DNA of 64,000 nt, taken from the NCBI GenBank assembly GCA_903837595.1, contig CAILVI010000267.1, forward strand, positions 1 to 64,000, written 5' to 3'. This document shows positions 35,277 to 45,399 of the stretch, in pieces. The DNA is from an uncultured Thiodictyon sp. GTDB taxonomy: Bacteria > Pseudomonadota > Gammaproteobacteria > Chromatiales > Chromatiaceae. Position numbers and translations under genes: made by a program. Positions within the stretch are counted from its first letter, which is position 1. Each line of letters opens with the position of its first letter. Under the pieces are notes generated by a model. It saw nothing but the letters and a program-made list of their open reading frames with translations, had not been told where the DNA came from and did no database searches.

Positions 35277-36122
35277 ATGCCCACCTACGCCATCGGGGAC
35301 ATTCAAGGCTGCGAACTGGAACTGCGGCGGCTGCTCGAGCGCCTGCGATTCGACCCCGCCCTCGACCGCCTCTGGTTCACCGGCGACCTGGTGAACCGGG
35401 GCCCCGGGTCTTTGGGGGTGCTGCGCCTGGTTCATTCACTGGATGCCTGCTCGGTCGTGGTCTTAGGCAACCACGACCTGCATCTGCTCGCGTTGGCGGC
35501 CGGCAACGAAAAGCACGCCAAGAAGAGTACGCTGGCGGAGGTTCTTAAGGCCCCGGATCGGGATGAACTGCTCCACTGGTTGCGCCATCGGCCGCTGCTG
35601 CACCATGACGCCGATAAGGGCTTCACCCTGATCCATGCCGGACTCCCGCCCCAATGGACGCTGGCCGTGGCCCAAGACTGTGCCCGTGAGTTGGAAGAGG
35701 CCCTGCAGGGGCCCGACTACCGGGACTATCTGTTCGCCCTCTATGGTGACCAGCCGGCGCGTTGGGACCCGGAGCTGGCGGGTATGGAGCGGCTGCGTTT
35801 TATCACCAACGCACTGACGCGCTTACGCTATTGCACCCCAGAAGGGACCTTGGCCCTGAAAGAGAAGCGCCCGTGGTCCAGCCGCCCGGCGGGACTGGTG
35901 CCCTGGTTCCAGTGTCCGGGCCGGCGCAGCGCCGATGCGCGCATCATCTTCGGTCACTGGTCGGCCCTGGGCTATTGGGACCGGGACAATGTGTGGGGCA
36001 TCGACAGCGGTTGTCTGTGGGGCGGCCAGCTGACCGCCGTGCGGGTGCGCCGGTCCAAACCCATCGAGCCCCTGCATCTGCCCTGCGCGGGTTATCTGGT
36101 TCCGGGTGAGGGCGGGGATTGA
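35277..36122 (+). CDS. apaH: Symmetrical diadenosine tetraphosphatase
   Basis: A 281-residue metallophosphoesterase that splits Ap4A into two ADP and also decaps Np4-capped RNA. Metal-site motifs are YAIGDIQGCE, FTGDLVNRGPGSLGV and VVLGNHDLHLL. FGHWSALG near the end supplies another His. KHAKKSTLAEVL is typical of ApaH. The start MPTYAIGD fits the family N-terminus exactly. It follows apaG in the usual order. Confidence 0.96.
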   Translation: MPTYAIGDIQGCELELRRLLERLRFDPALDRLWFTGDLVNRGPGSLGVLRLVHSLDACSVVVLGNHDLHLLALAAGNEKHAKKSTLAEVLKAPDRDELLHWLRHRPLLHHDADKGFTLIHAGLPPQWTLAVAQDCARELEEALQGPDYRDYLFALYGDQPARWDPELAGMERLRFITNALTRLRYCTPEGTLALKEKRPWSSRPAGLVPWFQCPGRRSADARIIFGHWSALGYWDRDNVWGIDSGCLWGGQLTAVRVRRSKPIEPLHLPCAGYLVPGEGGD

Positions 36123-36280
36123 GCTTGGGTTACAGTAAGAGGTAACAGATTCGGCCCGTCCTGGCACGGACTTGGGGCCGTCAGCCGTGGCCTGCGTCGC
36201 TGCGGGTCGCCGTGATAGCCCCCGGCGCGGTATGCTGTCGCCGATCGCCCGATCTTGACCCGTCTACCCGATACGAACCC

Positions 36281-38851
36281 ATGCAACACGACTACGATCC
36301 GCGCGGCATCGAGGCCGCGGCCCAGGCATTCTGGGAAGAACACCGCAGCTTCAATGCGGTGGAGGACCCCGCACGCGAGAAATTCTACTGTCTCGCCATG
36401 TTCCCCTACCCGTCGGGGCGGCTGCACATGGGGCATGTGCGCAACTACACCATCGGGGACGTGATCGCCCGCTACCAGCGGATGCAGGGCAAGAATGTCC
36501 TCCAGCCCATGGGTTGGGACGCCTTCGGCCTGCCGGCGGAGAACGCGGCCATCAAGCACGGCATCCCGCCGTCGCAGTGGACGCGCTCCAACGTCGCCTA
36601 CATGAAGGCGCAGTTGCGCAGCTTAGGCTTCGGCTACGACTGGGAGCGCGAACTGGCGACCTGCGACCCGGACTACTACCGCTGGGAGCAGTGGCTTTTC
36701 ACCCGTTTGATGGACAAGGGTCTCGCCTACCGTGCCACCGCCACGGTCAACTGGGACCCCATCGACCAGACGGTGCTGGCCAACGAGCAGGTGATCGACG
36801 GCAAGGGTTGGCGCTCCGGCGCGCCGGTGGAGAAGCGCGAGATCGAGCAGTGGTCGGTGCGCATCACCGACTATGCCCAAGAGTTGCTGGACGCCCTGGA
36901 TGGGCTGACCGGCTGGCCGGAGCAGGTGCGCACGATGCAGCGCAACTGGATCGGGCGCTCTGAAGGTGTCTACATGGAGTTCGGCATTGCCGGCTCGGAC
37001 GAGCCACTCGGCATCTATACCACCCGCCCGGACACCGTCATGGGTGTGACCTATGTGGCGGTGGCCGCCGAGCACCCGCTCGCCCGCCGCGCCGCGCAGC
37101 ACAACCCGGAGGTCGCGGACTTCATCGAGTCGTGCCGACAGGGCGGGGTCTCGGAGGCCGAGATCGAGACCATGGAGAAGCGCGGTCACGCGCTGGGCCT
37201 TGACGCCATCCACCCCGTCACCGGCGCGGCGGTGCCCATCTTCGCCGCCAACTTTGTACTCATGGGCTACGGTACCGGGGCGGTCATGGCCGTCCCGGCC
37301 CATGACCAGCGTGACTGGGAGTTTGCCGAGAAATATGGAATCCCCAAGCATCAGGTGATCCATTCGGCCGACGGCAGCCCCTGCGGTATTGAGTCCTGCG
37401 CCTATGTCGAGAAGGGGGTCTTGCGGGACTCAGGACCGTTCGACGGCCTGACCTCGGGACAGGCCTTCGACGCCATTGCGAGCTGGCTCAAGGAGCACGG
37501 CAAGGGCGAGAAGCGGGTAAACTTCAGGCTAAGAGATTGGGGCGTCTCCCGCCAGCGTTATTGGGGCTGCCCGATCCCGGTCGTGCGCACGCCAGACGGC
37601 GGTGCCCGCCCGGAAACAGATTTGCCCGTCCGCCTTCCCGAGGACGTGGTGGTCGATGGCTCCGGCTCGCCCCTAAAGAGAATGCCTTCATTCTCGAATC
37701 TCGCCGACGGCGAGATTCGAGAAACGGACACATTTGATACATTCTTCGAGTCGTCCTGGTATTACGCCCGCTTCTGCTCCAGCAACTGCACCACGGCCAT
37801 GCTCGACGAGCGGGCGCGCTATTGGCTGCCGGTGGACCAATATGTCGGTGGGATCGAGCATGCGGTGTTGCACCTGCTCTATGCCCGCTTTTTCCACAAG
37901 CTGATGCGCGACGAGGGGCTGGTCGATTGCGATGAGCCCTTCACGCGGCTCTTGACGCAAGGCATGGTGGTCGCCGAGACCTGGTACCGTGAGGACGCGG
38001 AGGGTCGCAAGGAGTGGTTCAGCCCGGCCGATGTCACGGTGACCCGCGACGACAAGGGCAAGCTGCTCCATGCGGTGCTCGCGGCGGACGGGCAGCCGGT
38101 GTGCTTCGGCGGCATTGAGAAGATGTCCAAGTCCAAGAACAACGGGGTGGACCCCGAATCGCTGATTGAGCGTTACGGGGCCGACACGGTCCGTTTGTAT
38201 ACCATGTTCACCTCGCCGCCGGACCAATCGCTGGAATGGAACGACGACGGGGTTGAGGGTGCCTACCGCTTCCTCAAGCGGCTGTGGACGCTGGCGAGTG
38301 CCAAGGCCCACCTGATCACGGGAGACGGCAGGAGCGTGAACCTGTTGTCGGCCCCGGATGAGGCGGCCGCAGCCGTCCGCCGCGAGGTCCACACCGCACT
38401 CAAGAAGTCGCTCTTCGACTACGAGCGCCAGCAATATAATACCGTGGTCTCCGGCTGCATGATGATCGTCAACGCGCTCTACAAACTGGATGATTCACCC
38501 GAAGCACTGTGCGTGCTGGATGAAGGGCTGAGGATCGTGCTGTGCCTGCTGGCCCCCATTGCCCCCCATGTGACCCACCATCTGTGGCAGGAGCTCGGTT
38601 TCGGTGAGGATATTCTCAACGCCTCCTGGCCGGCCGTGGACGAGGCGGCCCTCAAGCAAGACAGCATCGAATATGTGCTTCAGGTCAACGGCAAGGTGCG
38701 CGGCAAAGTCAGTGTCCCTGCGGACGCGGACCAGGCCGCCGTACAGGCCGCGGCCCTCGCACAAGAAGGGGTCCGGCGCCATACCGAGGGTGCTACGTTG
38801 CTCAAGATCATCGTCGTCCCCGGCAAACTGGTGAACCTCGTTGTCAAATAG
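36281..38851 (+). CDS. leuS: Leucyl-tRNA synthetase
   Basis: An 856-residue class Ia synthetase. HIGH is GRLHMGH (residues 46-52), KMSKS is [13 protein letters not shown] (about 615), the CP1 editing domain includes [21 protein letters not shown], and the C-terminal domain ends [14 protein letters not shown]. In the zinc-ribbon region both Cys pairs known from many bacterial LeuRS are missing, as also in E. coli. At codons corresponding to 37691-37723 the gene holds a 33-base perfect palindrome encoding [12 protein letters not shown]. The frame stays open and RETDTF follows directly, so the enzyme should be functional. Confidence 0.97.
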   Translation: MQHDYDPRGIEAAAQAFWEEHRSFNAVEDPAREKFYCLAMFPYPSGRLHMGHVRNYTIGDVIARYQRMQGKNVLQPMGWDAFGLPAENAAIKHGIPPSQWTRSNVAYMKAQLRSLGFGYDWERELATCDPDYYRWEQWLFTRLMDKGLAYRATATVNWDPIDQTVLANEQVIDGKGWRSGAPVEKREIEQWSVRITDYAQELLDALDGLTGWPEQVRTMQRNWIGRSEGVYMEFGIAGSDEPLGIYTTRPDTVMGVTYVAVAAEHPLARRAAQHNPEVADFIESCRQGGVSEAEIETMEKRGHALGLDAIHPVTGAAVPIFAANFVLMGYGTGAVMAVPAHDQRDWEFAEKYGIPKHQVIHSADGSPCGIESCAYVEKGVLRDSGPFDGLTSGQAFDAIASWLKEHGKGEKRVNFRLRDWGVSRQRYWGCPIPVVRTPDGGARPETDLPVRLPEDVVVDGSGSPLKRMPSFSNLADGEIRETDTFDTFFESSWYYARFCSSNCTTAMLDERARYWLPVDQYVGGIEHAVLHLLYARFFHKLMRDEGLVDCDEPFTRLLTQGMVVAETWYREDAEGRKEWFSPADVTVTRDDKGKLLHAVLAADGQPVCFGGIEKMSKSKNNGVDPESLIERYGADTVRLYTMFTSPPDQSLEWNDDGVEGAYRFLKRLWTLASAKAHLITGDGRSVNLLSAPDEAAAAVRREVHTALKKSLFDYERQQYNTVVSGCMMIVNALYKLDDSPEALCVLDEGLRIVLCLLAPIAPHVTHHLWQELGFGEDILNASWPAVDEAALKQDSIEYVLQVNGKVRGKVSVPADADQAAVQAAALAQEGVRRHTEGATLLKIIVVPGKLVNLVVK
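37691..37723. repeat. 33-bp perfect palindrome inside leuS
   Basis: Arms 37691-37705 (TTCTCGAATCTCGCC) and 37709-37723 are exact complements around a 3-base loop (GAC). A second hairpin, GAGAATG-cctt-CATTCTC at 37678-37695, overlaps the left arm, so the two RNA structures are mutually exclusive. Both lie within the coding frame. Confidence 0.9.
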
Positions 38852-39359
38852 CGTTGTTCAAACCCGGCGAGCGGTACTGCGGACGCTGCTGCGGGCGCTG
38901 TCCTTGCTGCCGCTCGCCGGCTGTGGCTTTCACCTGCGCGGTGCACTCGAGGTTCCGGCGACGCTTACCCCCTTGTATGTCCAGGGGGGCGCCGGCTCGC
39001 CGGTCTTTCAGGCAATCAAGGAACAGCTCTCCGGCAGCGCCGTTCCCGTGGCCGCCAGCCCGAGCAAGGCCAAGCTGATCCTGCGCGTGCTGGGGGAGGG
39101 GCGCACCTCTCGGGTCGTGGCCACCGACTCTAACGGCAAGGTATTGGCCTATGAGCTGCACTATCTGGTTACCTACGATGCGGTGCTGGCGGACGGGAAG
39201 CAGTGGCTGCCGCAACAGAAATTGGACTTGGTGCGGACCTTCGACAACCCGGACGTGGAGGTCTTGGGCAAGCAGCTGGAGGAGGTGCAGATCTACCAGG
39301 AGTTCGCCGTCGACGCGGCCGATCGCATCTTGATGCGATTGCGCACTGCACTGCACTGA
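38841..39359 (+). CDS. lptE: LPS-assembly lipoprotein LptE
   Basis: A 172-residue outer-membrane lipoprotein that plugs the LptD barrel. A TTG start overlapping the leuS stop by 11 bases is the only good initiator that includes the signal peptide. The lipobox is LLPLAGC, followed by GFHLRG, the hallmark of LptE/RlpB. Later [22 protein letters not shown] matches the family C-terminus. The leuS-lptE-holA order is conserved in gammaproteobacteria. Confidence 0.93.
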   Translation: MSNSVVQTRRAVLRTLLRALSLLPLAGCGFHLRGALEVPATLTPLYVQGGAGSPVFQAIKEQLSGSAVPVAASPSKAKLILRVLGEGRTSRVVATDSNGKVLAYELHYLVTYDAVLADGKQWLPQQKLDLVRTFDNPDVEVLGKQLEEVQIYQEFAVDAADRILMRLRTALH

Positions 39360-39373
39360 GCCGCGGCAACGCC

Positions 39374-40396
39374 ATGCGGCTGCGCTTCACTCAACTGTCG
39401 GACCAGCTCGCACGCGGGTTGGCTCCGGTCTATCTGATCTGCGGCGACGAGCCCTACCAGCTCGGCGAGGCTGCCCGGCTGATTCGGGCGCGTGCCCGCG
39501 CCGCGGGCTTTGACGAGCGGGAGGTGCTGGACCAGGACGGAGCCTTCGACTGGGGCGCCCTCACCGCCGCTGCCCGCGCGATGTCGCTGTTTTGCGCGCG
39601 CAAGCTCATCGACCTGCGCATCGGCACCGCCAAGCTTGGCAAGGACGGCGGGGCCGCGGTGCGCGCCTACTGCGAGCGGCCCTGCCCGGACAACCTGTTG
39701 CTGATGACGGCCCCGGCGCTGGAGCGCAAGGAGCTTGAGACCCAATGGGCCAAGGCGGTGGAGGCGCAGGGCGTGGTGGTTCAGGTGTGGCCGCTCAAGG
39801 AACGGGAGCTGGTCCAGTGGCTTGACCAACGGCTCAAGTTCGCCGGCTTCACCCCGGGGCCGGGGGTGGCGGACCTGTTGGCCGAGCGACTGGAGGGCAA
39901 TCAGATGGCGGCGGCGCAGGAGATCGAAAAGCTCAAGCTATTGCGCGCGCCGGGACCGCTCGCGCTGGATGACCTGTTGGGCACCCTGGCGGACAGCGCC
40001 CGTTTCGACCTCTTTGCACTTACTGACGCGGCGCTGGCCGGGGATCGGGCGCGCGTCCAACGGGTGCTGACGGTCTTGCGGGCGGAGGGGACCGCGGCGA
40101 CCCTGGTGCTGTGGGTCTTGGCCCGGGACCTGCGGATGCTGGCCCAGGCCGCCTGGGCTAAGGGGCATCCGGGGGCGGCGCCGGCGTTCATTGCGCGCCC
40201 GCGTCAGGAGATCGTCGAGCGCGCCCTGCGGCGTCTGTCGACCACCCTGCTACGCTCGCTGGTGCGCCAGTGCGCCCTGGCCGATCGCTCCATCAAGGGC
40301 CTGGGCCCCAATGACGCCTGGGAGCGACTCACGTTCATCGCCGACACCCTCGCCAGCGGCGCGCTACGGCTCCCGCCGCCGCCGACCCCGCGCTGA
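39374..40396 (+). CDS. holA: DNA polymerase III subunit delta
   Basis: A 340-residue clamp-loader subunit that opens the beta clamp. The N-terminus LAPVYLICGDEPYQLGEAARLIRARARAAGFDEREVL is typical, with GDEP in place of the P-loop of true AAA+ ATPases. The middle has LLAERLEGNQMAAAQEIEKLKLL, and the C-terminal collar has LVLWVLARDLRML. The start MRLRFTQLSDQL lies 14 bases after lptE and fits the family N-terminus. Confidence 0.95.
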   Translation: MRLRFTQLSDQLARGLAPVYLICGDEPYQLGEAARLIRARARAAGFDEREVLDQDGAFDWGALTAAARAMSLFCARKLIDLRIGTAKLGKDGGAAVRAYCERPCPDNLLLMTAPALERKELETQWAKAVEAQGVVVQVWPLKERELVQWLDQRLKFAGFTPGPGVADLLAERLEGNQMAAAQEIEKLKLLRAPGPLALDDLLGTLADSARFDLFALTDAALAGDRARVQRVLTVLRAEGTAATLVLWVLARDLRMLAQAAWAKGHPGAAPAFIARPRQEIVERALRRLSTTLLRSLVRQCALADRSIKGLGPNDAWERLTFIADTLASGALRLPPPPTPR

Positions 40397-40479
40397 GCGC
40401 GAATGGGTGAAGGTTGGTTGGCCGTTCCTAGGCCGCATGTCCCGACGACATCCATGACTGCAAGCGGCTGAGAATAATG

Positions 40480-40572
40480 GGACAGGATTAACAGGATTTC
40501 GCAGGATTTACAGGATTCTTGATACCCTGATCAGCTGTCTTCTAATCCTGAAAAATCCTGTTAATCCTGTCC
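40480..40572. repeat. Inverted repeat of the GGACAGGATTAACAGGATT type
   Basis: Arms of 20 bases (40480-40499 and 40553-40572) are perfect complements. The left half contains three near-copies of ACAGGATT at 10-12-base spacing, and the right half two of the complement. It lies in the spacer between the convergent holA and 40644 genes. This widely dispersed intergenic element type may act as a bidirectional transcription end. Confidence 0.8.
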
Positions 40573-40643
40573 AATTTCCAGCGGACGACCACGATGTCAT
40601 GCGCTTGGGGGGAGGCTTCGCTTCGCGGGTATCGAATCTATGG

Positions 40644-40922
40644 TCAACCTGGCGCGGCTACTACCAGCCCGTTGCGTTCCAGTACGGCGTAGACCTTGCG
40701 GCTGGTCCGCGCCAGCCGGGACAGGTCCCCCAGCGTGGGGCTCTCCCCGGCGGCCAAGCGGCGCTCCCAGTCATCCAGTTCGCCTTCCAGAAAATCCAGG
40801 AGCTTGCGTGAGCAGCCGTCGCACGCCCCGGTGCAGACCCGGGATTGCGGGGCCTCGAAGGGGATCGCCACCCGGACCTGGGCGATTAGGTGGCGCATTG
40901 CCGTGCGGGTGTCGGGCTTCAT
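40644..40922 (-). CDS. Small Cys-motif protein downstream of efpL
   Basis: A 92-residue protein of unknown function. It has a Cys cluster CTGACDGCSRK (CxxxCxxC) near residue 30 that could bind zinc, and a helical second half (LLDFLEGELDDWERRLAAG, LSRLARTSRKVYAVLERNGLV) with helix-turn-helix-like spacing. It starts 25 bases after the efpL stop, so the two are probably co-transcribed. Nothing further can be said about role. Confidence 0.72.
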   Translation of the reverse strand: MKPDTRTAMRHLIAQVRVAIPFEAPQSRVCTGACDGCSRKLLDFLEGELDDWERRLAAGESPTLGDLSRLARTSRKVYAVLERNGLVVAAPG

Positions 40923-40947
40923 CCAGGCCGTGGGCTAGCCGGGCGTC

Positions 40948-41511
40948 TCAGACCCGCGACATGAACTCGCCGGAGAGCGTATTGACCTTGATGGACTCGC
41001 CCGACGCCAGGTACTCGGGTACCTGTACCACCAGCCCGGTGCTCAGCGTCGCCGGCTTATTGCGGGCGGAGGCCGAGGCGCCCTTCATGGCGGGGGCGCA
41101 GTCGATCACCTCCAGGACTACCGTGGCGGGCAGCTCGATACCCACCGCGACGGCGTCGACCACCAGGGCATAGATCCCCTCCAGACCCTCGGTGAGGTAA
41201 GGGAGTTCGGCCTCCAGGGCCTCCAGGTCGAAGCCGTATTGTTCGTAGGTGTCCCGGTCCATGAAGGTGCAGCCGTCGCTGTCCTGAAACAGGAACTGCA
41301 CGGCGCGCCGCTCGAAATCGACCGTCTGCACCTGTTCGTCACCCTTGAAGCTGCCCTGGAATTTCTGGCGATTGACGACGTTGCGCCCGCGCACCTTGTA
41401 GAGCGTGTTGCCGCTGCGCGAGGACGCGGTCTGGACTTGGAGGTCGGTGATATAGACCACCGCACCATCCACCTCGAGGACGCTTCCCTTCTTGATTTCA
41501 CTGGCTTTCAT
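40948..41511 (-). CDS. efpL: Elongation factor P-like protein EfpL (YeiP)
   Basis: A 187-residue paralogue of EF-P that helps ribosomes through proline and related stalls. N-terminal KOW-like domain starts KASEIKKGSVLEVDG. The tip loop reads TASSRSGNTLYK, lacking the modifiable Lys of EF-P and carrying an Arg, as in the EfpL/YeiP subgroup. The C-terminal domain has APAMKGASASARNKPATLSTGL, nearly identical to E. coli YeiP. Confidence 0.94.
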   Translation of the reverse strand: MKASEIKKGSVLEVDGAVVYITDLQVQTASSRSGNTLYKVRGRNVVNRQKFQGSFKGDEQVQTVDFERRAVQFLFQDSDGCTFMDRDTYEQYGFDLEALEAELPYLTEGLEGIYALVVDAVAVGIELPATVVLEVIDCAPAMKGASASARNKPATLSTGLVVQVPEYLASGESIKVNTLSGEFMSRV

Positions 41512-41667
41512 GTGTTCACTTGCACTGCGCGTAAGGATTGAGAGGCCGCATCATACAGGCGCGGGAGGGTCTCGGGGGGCACGGGTCAGCCGTCCGACGC
41601 CCATGGGGGCCACGGCGCGGCCGTCCCGGCGGGCACTGGGTCCGGCGCCTGGGGTAGAATCCGACCC

Positions 41668-42090
41668 ATGATCCAGGTTACCGCACACATCCGCATCGAC
41701 CCCGCCGAACTTGAGGAGCAATTCTGCCGCTCCCCGGGGCCCGGCGGGCAGAACGTCAACAAGGTCGAGACGGCCGTGCAGTTGCGCTTCGACGTGGCGC
41801 ACTCGGCGTCCCTGCCGGAGGACGTGCGCGCGCGTCTGCTGCGGCTCGGCGGGCGGCGGGTCGACAACGCGGGTGTACTGACCATCGAGGCGCACCGCTT
41901 CCGCACCCGCGAGCGCAACCGCGAGGACGCCCGCAGCCGCCTGGTCGCACTGATTGCGCGCGCCGCCCACCGGCCCAAGCCGCGGGTGGCGACCAAGCCC
42001 ACCCGCGCCTCCAAAGAGCGGCGGCTTGAGAGCAAACGGGCCACCTCAAGTACCAAGCGGCTGCGCGGGCGGCATGCGGGCGATGACTGA
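41668..42090 (+). CDS. arfB: Alternative ribosome-rescue factor, peptidyl-tRNA hydrolase ArfB (YaeJ)
   Basis: A 140-residue protein that releases peptides from stalled ribosomes. The catalytic GGQ is at residues 26-28 in SPGPGGQNVNKVET. The C-terminal tail is long and very basic (RPKPRVATKPTRASKERRLESKR and on), the part that enters the empty mRNA channel. There is no codon-recognition domain, which separates it from RF1/RF2. Confidence 0.94.
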   Translation: MIQVTAHIRIDPAELEEQFCRSPGPGGQNVNKVETAVQLRFDVAHSASLPEDVRARLLRLGGRRVDNAGVLTIEAHRFRTRERNREDARSRLVALIARAAHRPKPRVATKPTRASKERRLESKRATSSTKRLRGRHAGDD

Positions 42091-42122
42091 ATTCGAGCCG
42101 TGTTCGCGATTGAGGCGATGAC

Positions 42123-43187
42123 TCACCTGGCACAGAAACGGCGCAGCCGTGGGCTGCCGCGGGCGGACTCCTCCCCCGATGGCAGGGCGGCCTGCGGGTT
42201 CGCCAGCCAGGTGGCAATGTCGCTCATCACCCGTTCCCGCTGGAGGTCCCGGGTCAGCATGTGCCAACCTCGGGCATAGAGTACCAGCCGCAGGTCCGGG
42301 TTCGCGGCGGGCAGATCATTGAGTAAGGCGCAGAAGGCCGCGCGAGGGATGATGCGGTCGTGCTCGCCGTAGAGTACCAGTGCCGGCCGCGGTAGACGGG
42401 GCGCGGCGGCGCGGGCGAGATCCATCAAATTGGTGAGGCCCCACAGGGCTTCGATCCGGGTTGCCCTGATGATCAGTGGGTCGTCGGCATAGGTCTGCAG
42501 CATGGCCCGGTTGTCGGTGGGCGGGCGTTTGAGCCCTTTGCCCGTCAACGTCAGCCAAGGCAAGGCGCGTGCCGTGATCGCGAGCGCCAGGCGCTGCAGC
42601 GGGGGCATGGTGTCACGTGACCAGACCGCCGGGGCGATCAGCACGGTGCCCGCGACGTTGGCCGTCACTCCCGCGGCCATGATCTCCGCGCCGCCCATGC
42701 TCTCCCCCACCAGATACAGGGGTAGGCGGGGGTGGCGTTGATGCAGCAGTGCGGCGAGGGTTCGCAGATCCGCGATCAGGTTGTCCTCGCCTGCCCAATG
42801 GCCGCGCCGCTGGGTAGCGCCGAAACCGCGCTGGTCGTAGGCGTAGACGAGGAAGCCGTGGGCGGCAAGCGCGGGGCCGAGCTGGGCGAAGGTTAGCCCC
42901 GCGTGCTCATTGAAGCCGTGCAGCGCAAGCACCAGGCCCCGCGCCGTGCGGGCGTCGCCCCAACGGCGCAGTGGCAACCGATAGTCGTCGTCCATCACGG
43001 CCGTCGTCGTCGTGAGCCGGGCCGGCCCGCTCGCTGACCGGGGACTGTGCGGCGGCACCCCGGCGCAGCCGGTCAGCAGGACGAGCACTGCAAGGGTCCA
43101 GCACAGGGTGGGTGTGCCGCCCGCGGTGCCTGTTGACTCGATCAGCGTCCCCTCATTCTTCCGTCTCCACCACCACCCCGGCTCCAT
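42123..43187 (-). CDS. Alpha/beta-hydrolase lipoprotein (lysophospholipase-like)
   Basis: A 354-residue hydrolase of the Hydrolase_4/monoacylglycerol lipase type. A lipobox LLTGC at about residue 41 follows a hydrophobic stretch (CWTLAVLVLLTGC), so it is probably membrane-anchored. The nucleophile elbow is VGESMGGAE, and the acid and His are in LVLYGEHDRIIP and YARGWHMLTRD. The oxyanion region is LVLALHGFNEHAG. The ATG at 43187 overlaps the upstream 59-residue gene by 35 bases. A non-ATG start further in is possible because the pre-lipobox segment is long. Confidence 0.88.
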   Translation of the reverse strand: MEPGWWWRRKNEGTLIESTGTAGGTPTLCWTLAVLVLLTGCAGVPPHSPRSASGPARLTTTTAVMDDDYRLPLRRWGDARTARGLVLALHGFNEHAGLTFAQLGPALAAHGFLVYAYDQRGFGATQRRGHWAGEDNLIADLRTLAALLHQRHPRLPLYLVGESMGGAEIMAAGVTANVAGTVLIAPAVWSRDTMPPLQRLALAITARALPWLTLTGKGLKRPPTDNRAMLQTYADDPLIIRATRIEALWGLTNLMDLARAAAPRLPRPALVLYGEHDRIIPRAAFCALLNDLPAANPDLRLVLYARGWHMLTRDLQRERVMSDIATWLANPQAALPSGEESARGSPRLRRFCAR

Positions 43188-43332
43188 GGCGGCCGGTGAT
43201 GATCACCAATTTGCCCAGCGTCGGGTGACGGGCGGTGACGACTGTGAAGTCGTCGGCCGCCTTTTCGGCCAGGGTCTCACTCTCGTCCTTGAGGTCACGG
43301 ATGACCGGGGGATTGGCATCGAACATGCGCAT
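43153..43332 (-). CDS. 59-residue hypothetical protein upstream of the hydrolase
   Basis: A small gene starting MRMFDANPPVIRDLKDE, with GGAG seven bases before the ATG, and ending VITGR-type residues LVIITGRHGAGVVVETEE. No signal or membrane part. It has charged helices (DLKDESETLAEKAADDF) followed by two predicted strands (FTVVTARHPTLGKLVIITG). It overlaps the hydrolase start, so the two are likely coupled. No family is recognised. Confidence 0.6.
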   Translation of the reverse strand: MRMFDANPPVIRDLKDESETLAEKAADDFTVVTARHPTLGKLVIITGRHGAGVVVETEE

Positions 43333-43370
43333 GGGTAGGCTCCGGGTGAATGGGTGGTGAGCGGTCAGGC

Positions 43371-43487
43371 GTAGGTCGGGTTAGCGAAGAGTAACCCGAC
43401 ATTTCGGTGCCGCATGTCGGGTTACGGCGCGCGTTAAGCCTCTGTCCTGTCAACAGATGCCGTGCCCCGCGCGCCTAACCCGACCTA
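43371..43487. repeat. Inverted repeat of the GTAGGTCGGGTTAGCG family
   Basis: Outer arms 43371-43386 (GTAGGTCGGGTTAGCG) and 43471-43487 are complements with one extra base on the right. An inner pair GTAACCCGACAT (43391-43402) and ATGTCGGGTTAC (43414-43425) makes a second stem. A related element lies at 59387-59416. It is probably a non-autonomous miniature element or REP relative. Confidence 0.75.
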
Positions 43488-43572
43488 CGGGATCGTGCAA
43501 AATGAGCGTGGCGGCGGAATGCCTCTTACAATCTCCGGCGCGTGGGAACGAGACGGAAGACGCCTGGTCCGG

Positions 43573-44065
43573 CTACTGCTTGCGGTCCAAGTCCTCTTGA
43601 ATCTTGGCGATGCCGGCCAGGGCGCACTCCTCGTCGGCCTCACCGGCCGGCGAGCCGCTCACCCCGACCCCGGCCACCAGGACGCTCCCGCCCATCAGGA
43701 CCGGCACCCCCCCGGCGGACATCAGCACCCCGTTGAGATGGCCGATGGCACTATTGGCCCGCTCCCGCATGGCGGAGGTAGCGGCGCTGAAGTTGGCCGC
43801 GGTCTTGGCCTTCTGTTCGCTGAGATTGGCCATCAGCGGGGCGGCCAGGGTGTCGCGCAGGGGTGACCTGGACGGTGCCGGCGCGATCGACCACGGTCAC
43901 GGCCACCTCGAACCCCTTGTCCCGACAGGCGGCCATCGCCCCCTCTGCGACCTTGAGGGCGGCGCTCAGGGAGAGGTGCGGCAGCTGCACCAGCAGGGGG
44001 TCATCGGCCAGCGCGGGGGTGGCGATCAGCAGGGCCGCGGCGGCGGCACACAAGGTCTTGGTCAT
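43573..44065 (-). pseudogene. GlcG/HbpS-like haem-binding domain protein, frameshifted
   Basis: Two overlapping frames together give one GlcG/HbpS family protein. The 5' part (from MTKTLCAAAAALLIATPALA, a signal peptide) contains LSLSAALKVAEGAMAACRDKGFEVAVTVVDRAG. The 3' part, in another frame, contains APLMANLSEQKAKTAANF, HLNGVLMSAGGVPVLMGG and VGVSGSPAGEADEECA. The break is a run of four G (43860-43863, plus strand). With three, the protein reads through as VTLRDTLAAPLMANL. It could be a true null allele, phase variation, or a sequencing error. It follows ispG by 29 bases. Confidence 0.85.
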
Positions 44066-44094
44066 TGTCGGGTCCTCTGTGATGGGGCGGGCCA

Positions 44095-45330
<1,236 letters not shown>

Positions 45331-45399
45331 GCTGACCTCGCCGTGGAGCGGCCTGGGGGACTCGAAAAAAAGCCGTACAAAGATGAACCCTGCGGGGCT

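Noticed and set aside
36281..38851. Loss of zinc-binding Cys in LeuRS as a novelty
   Set aside because: E. coli LeuRS also lacks these Cys, so the loss alone is not unusual; only the palindrome at the site is reported.
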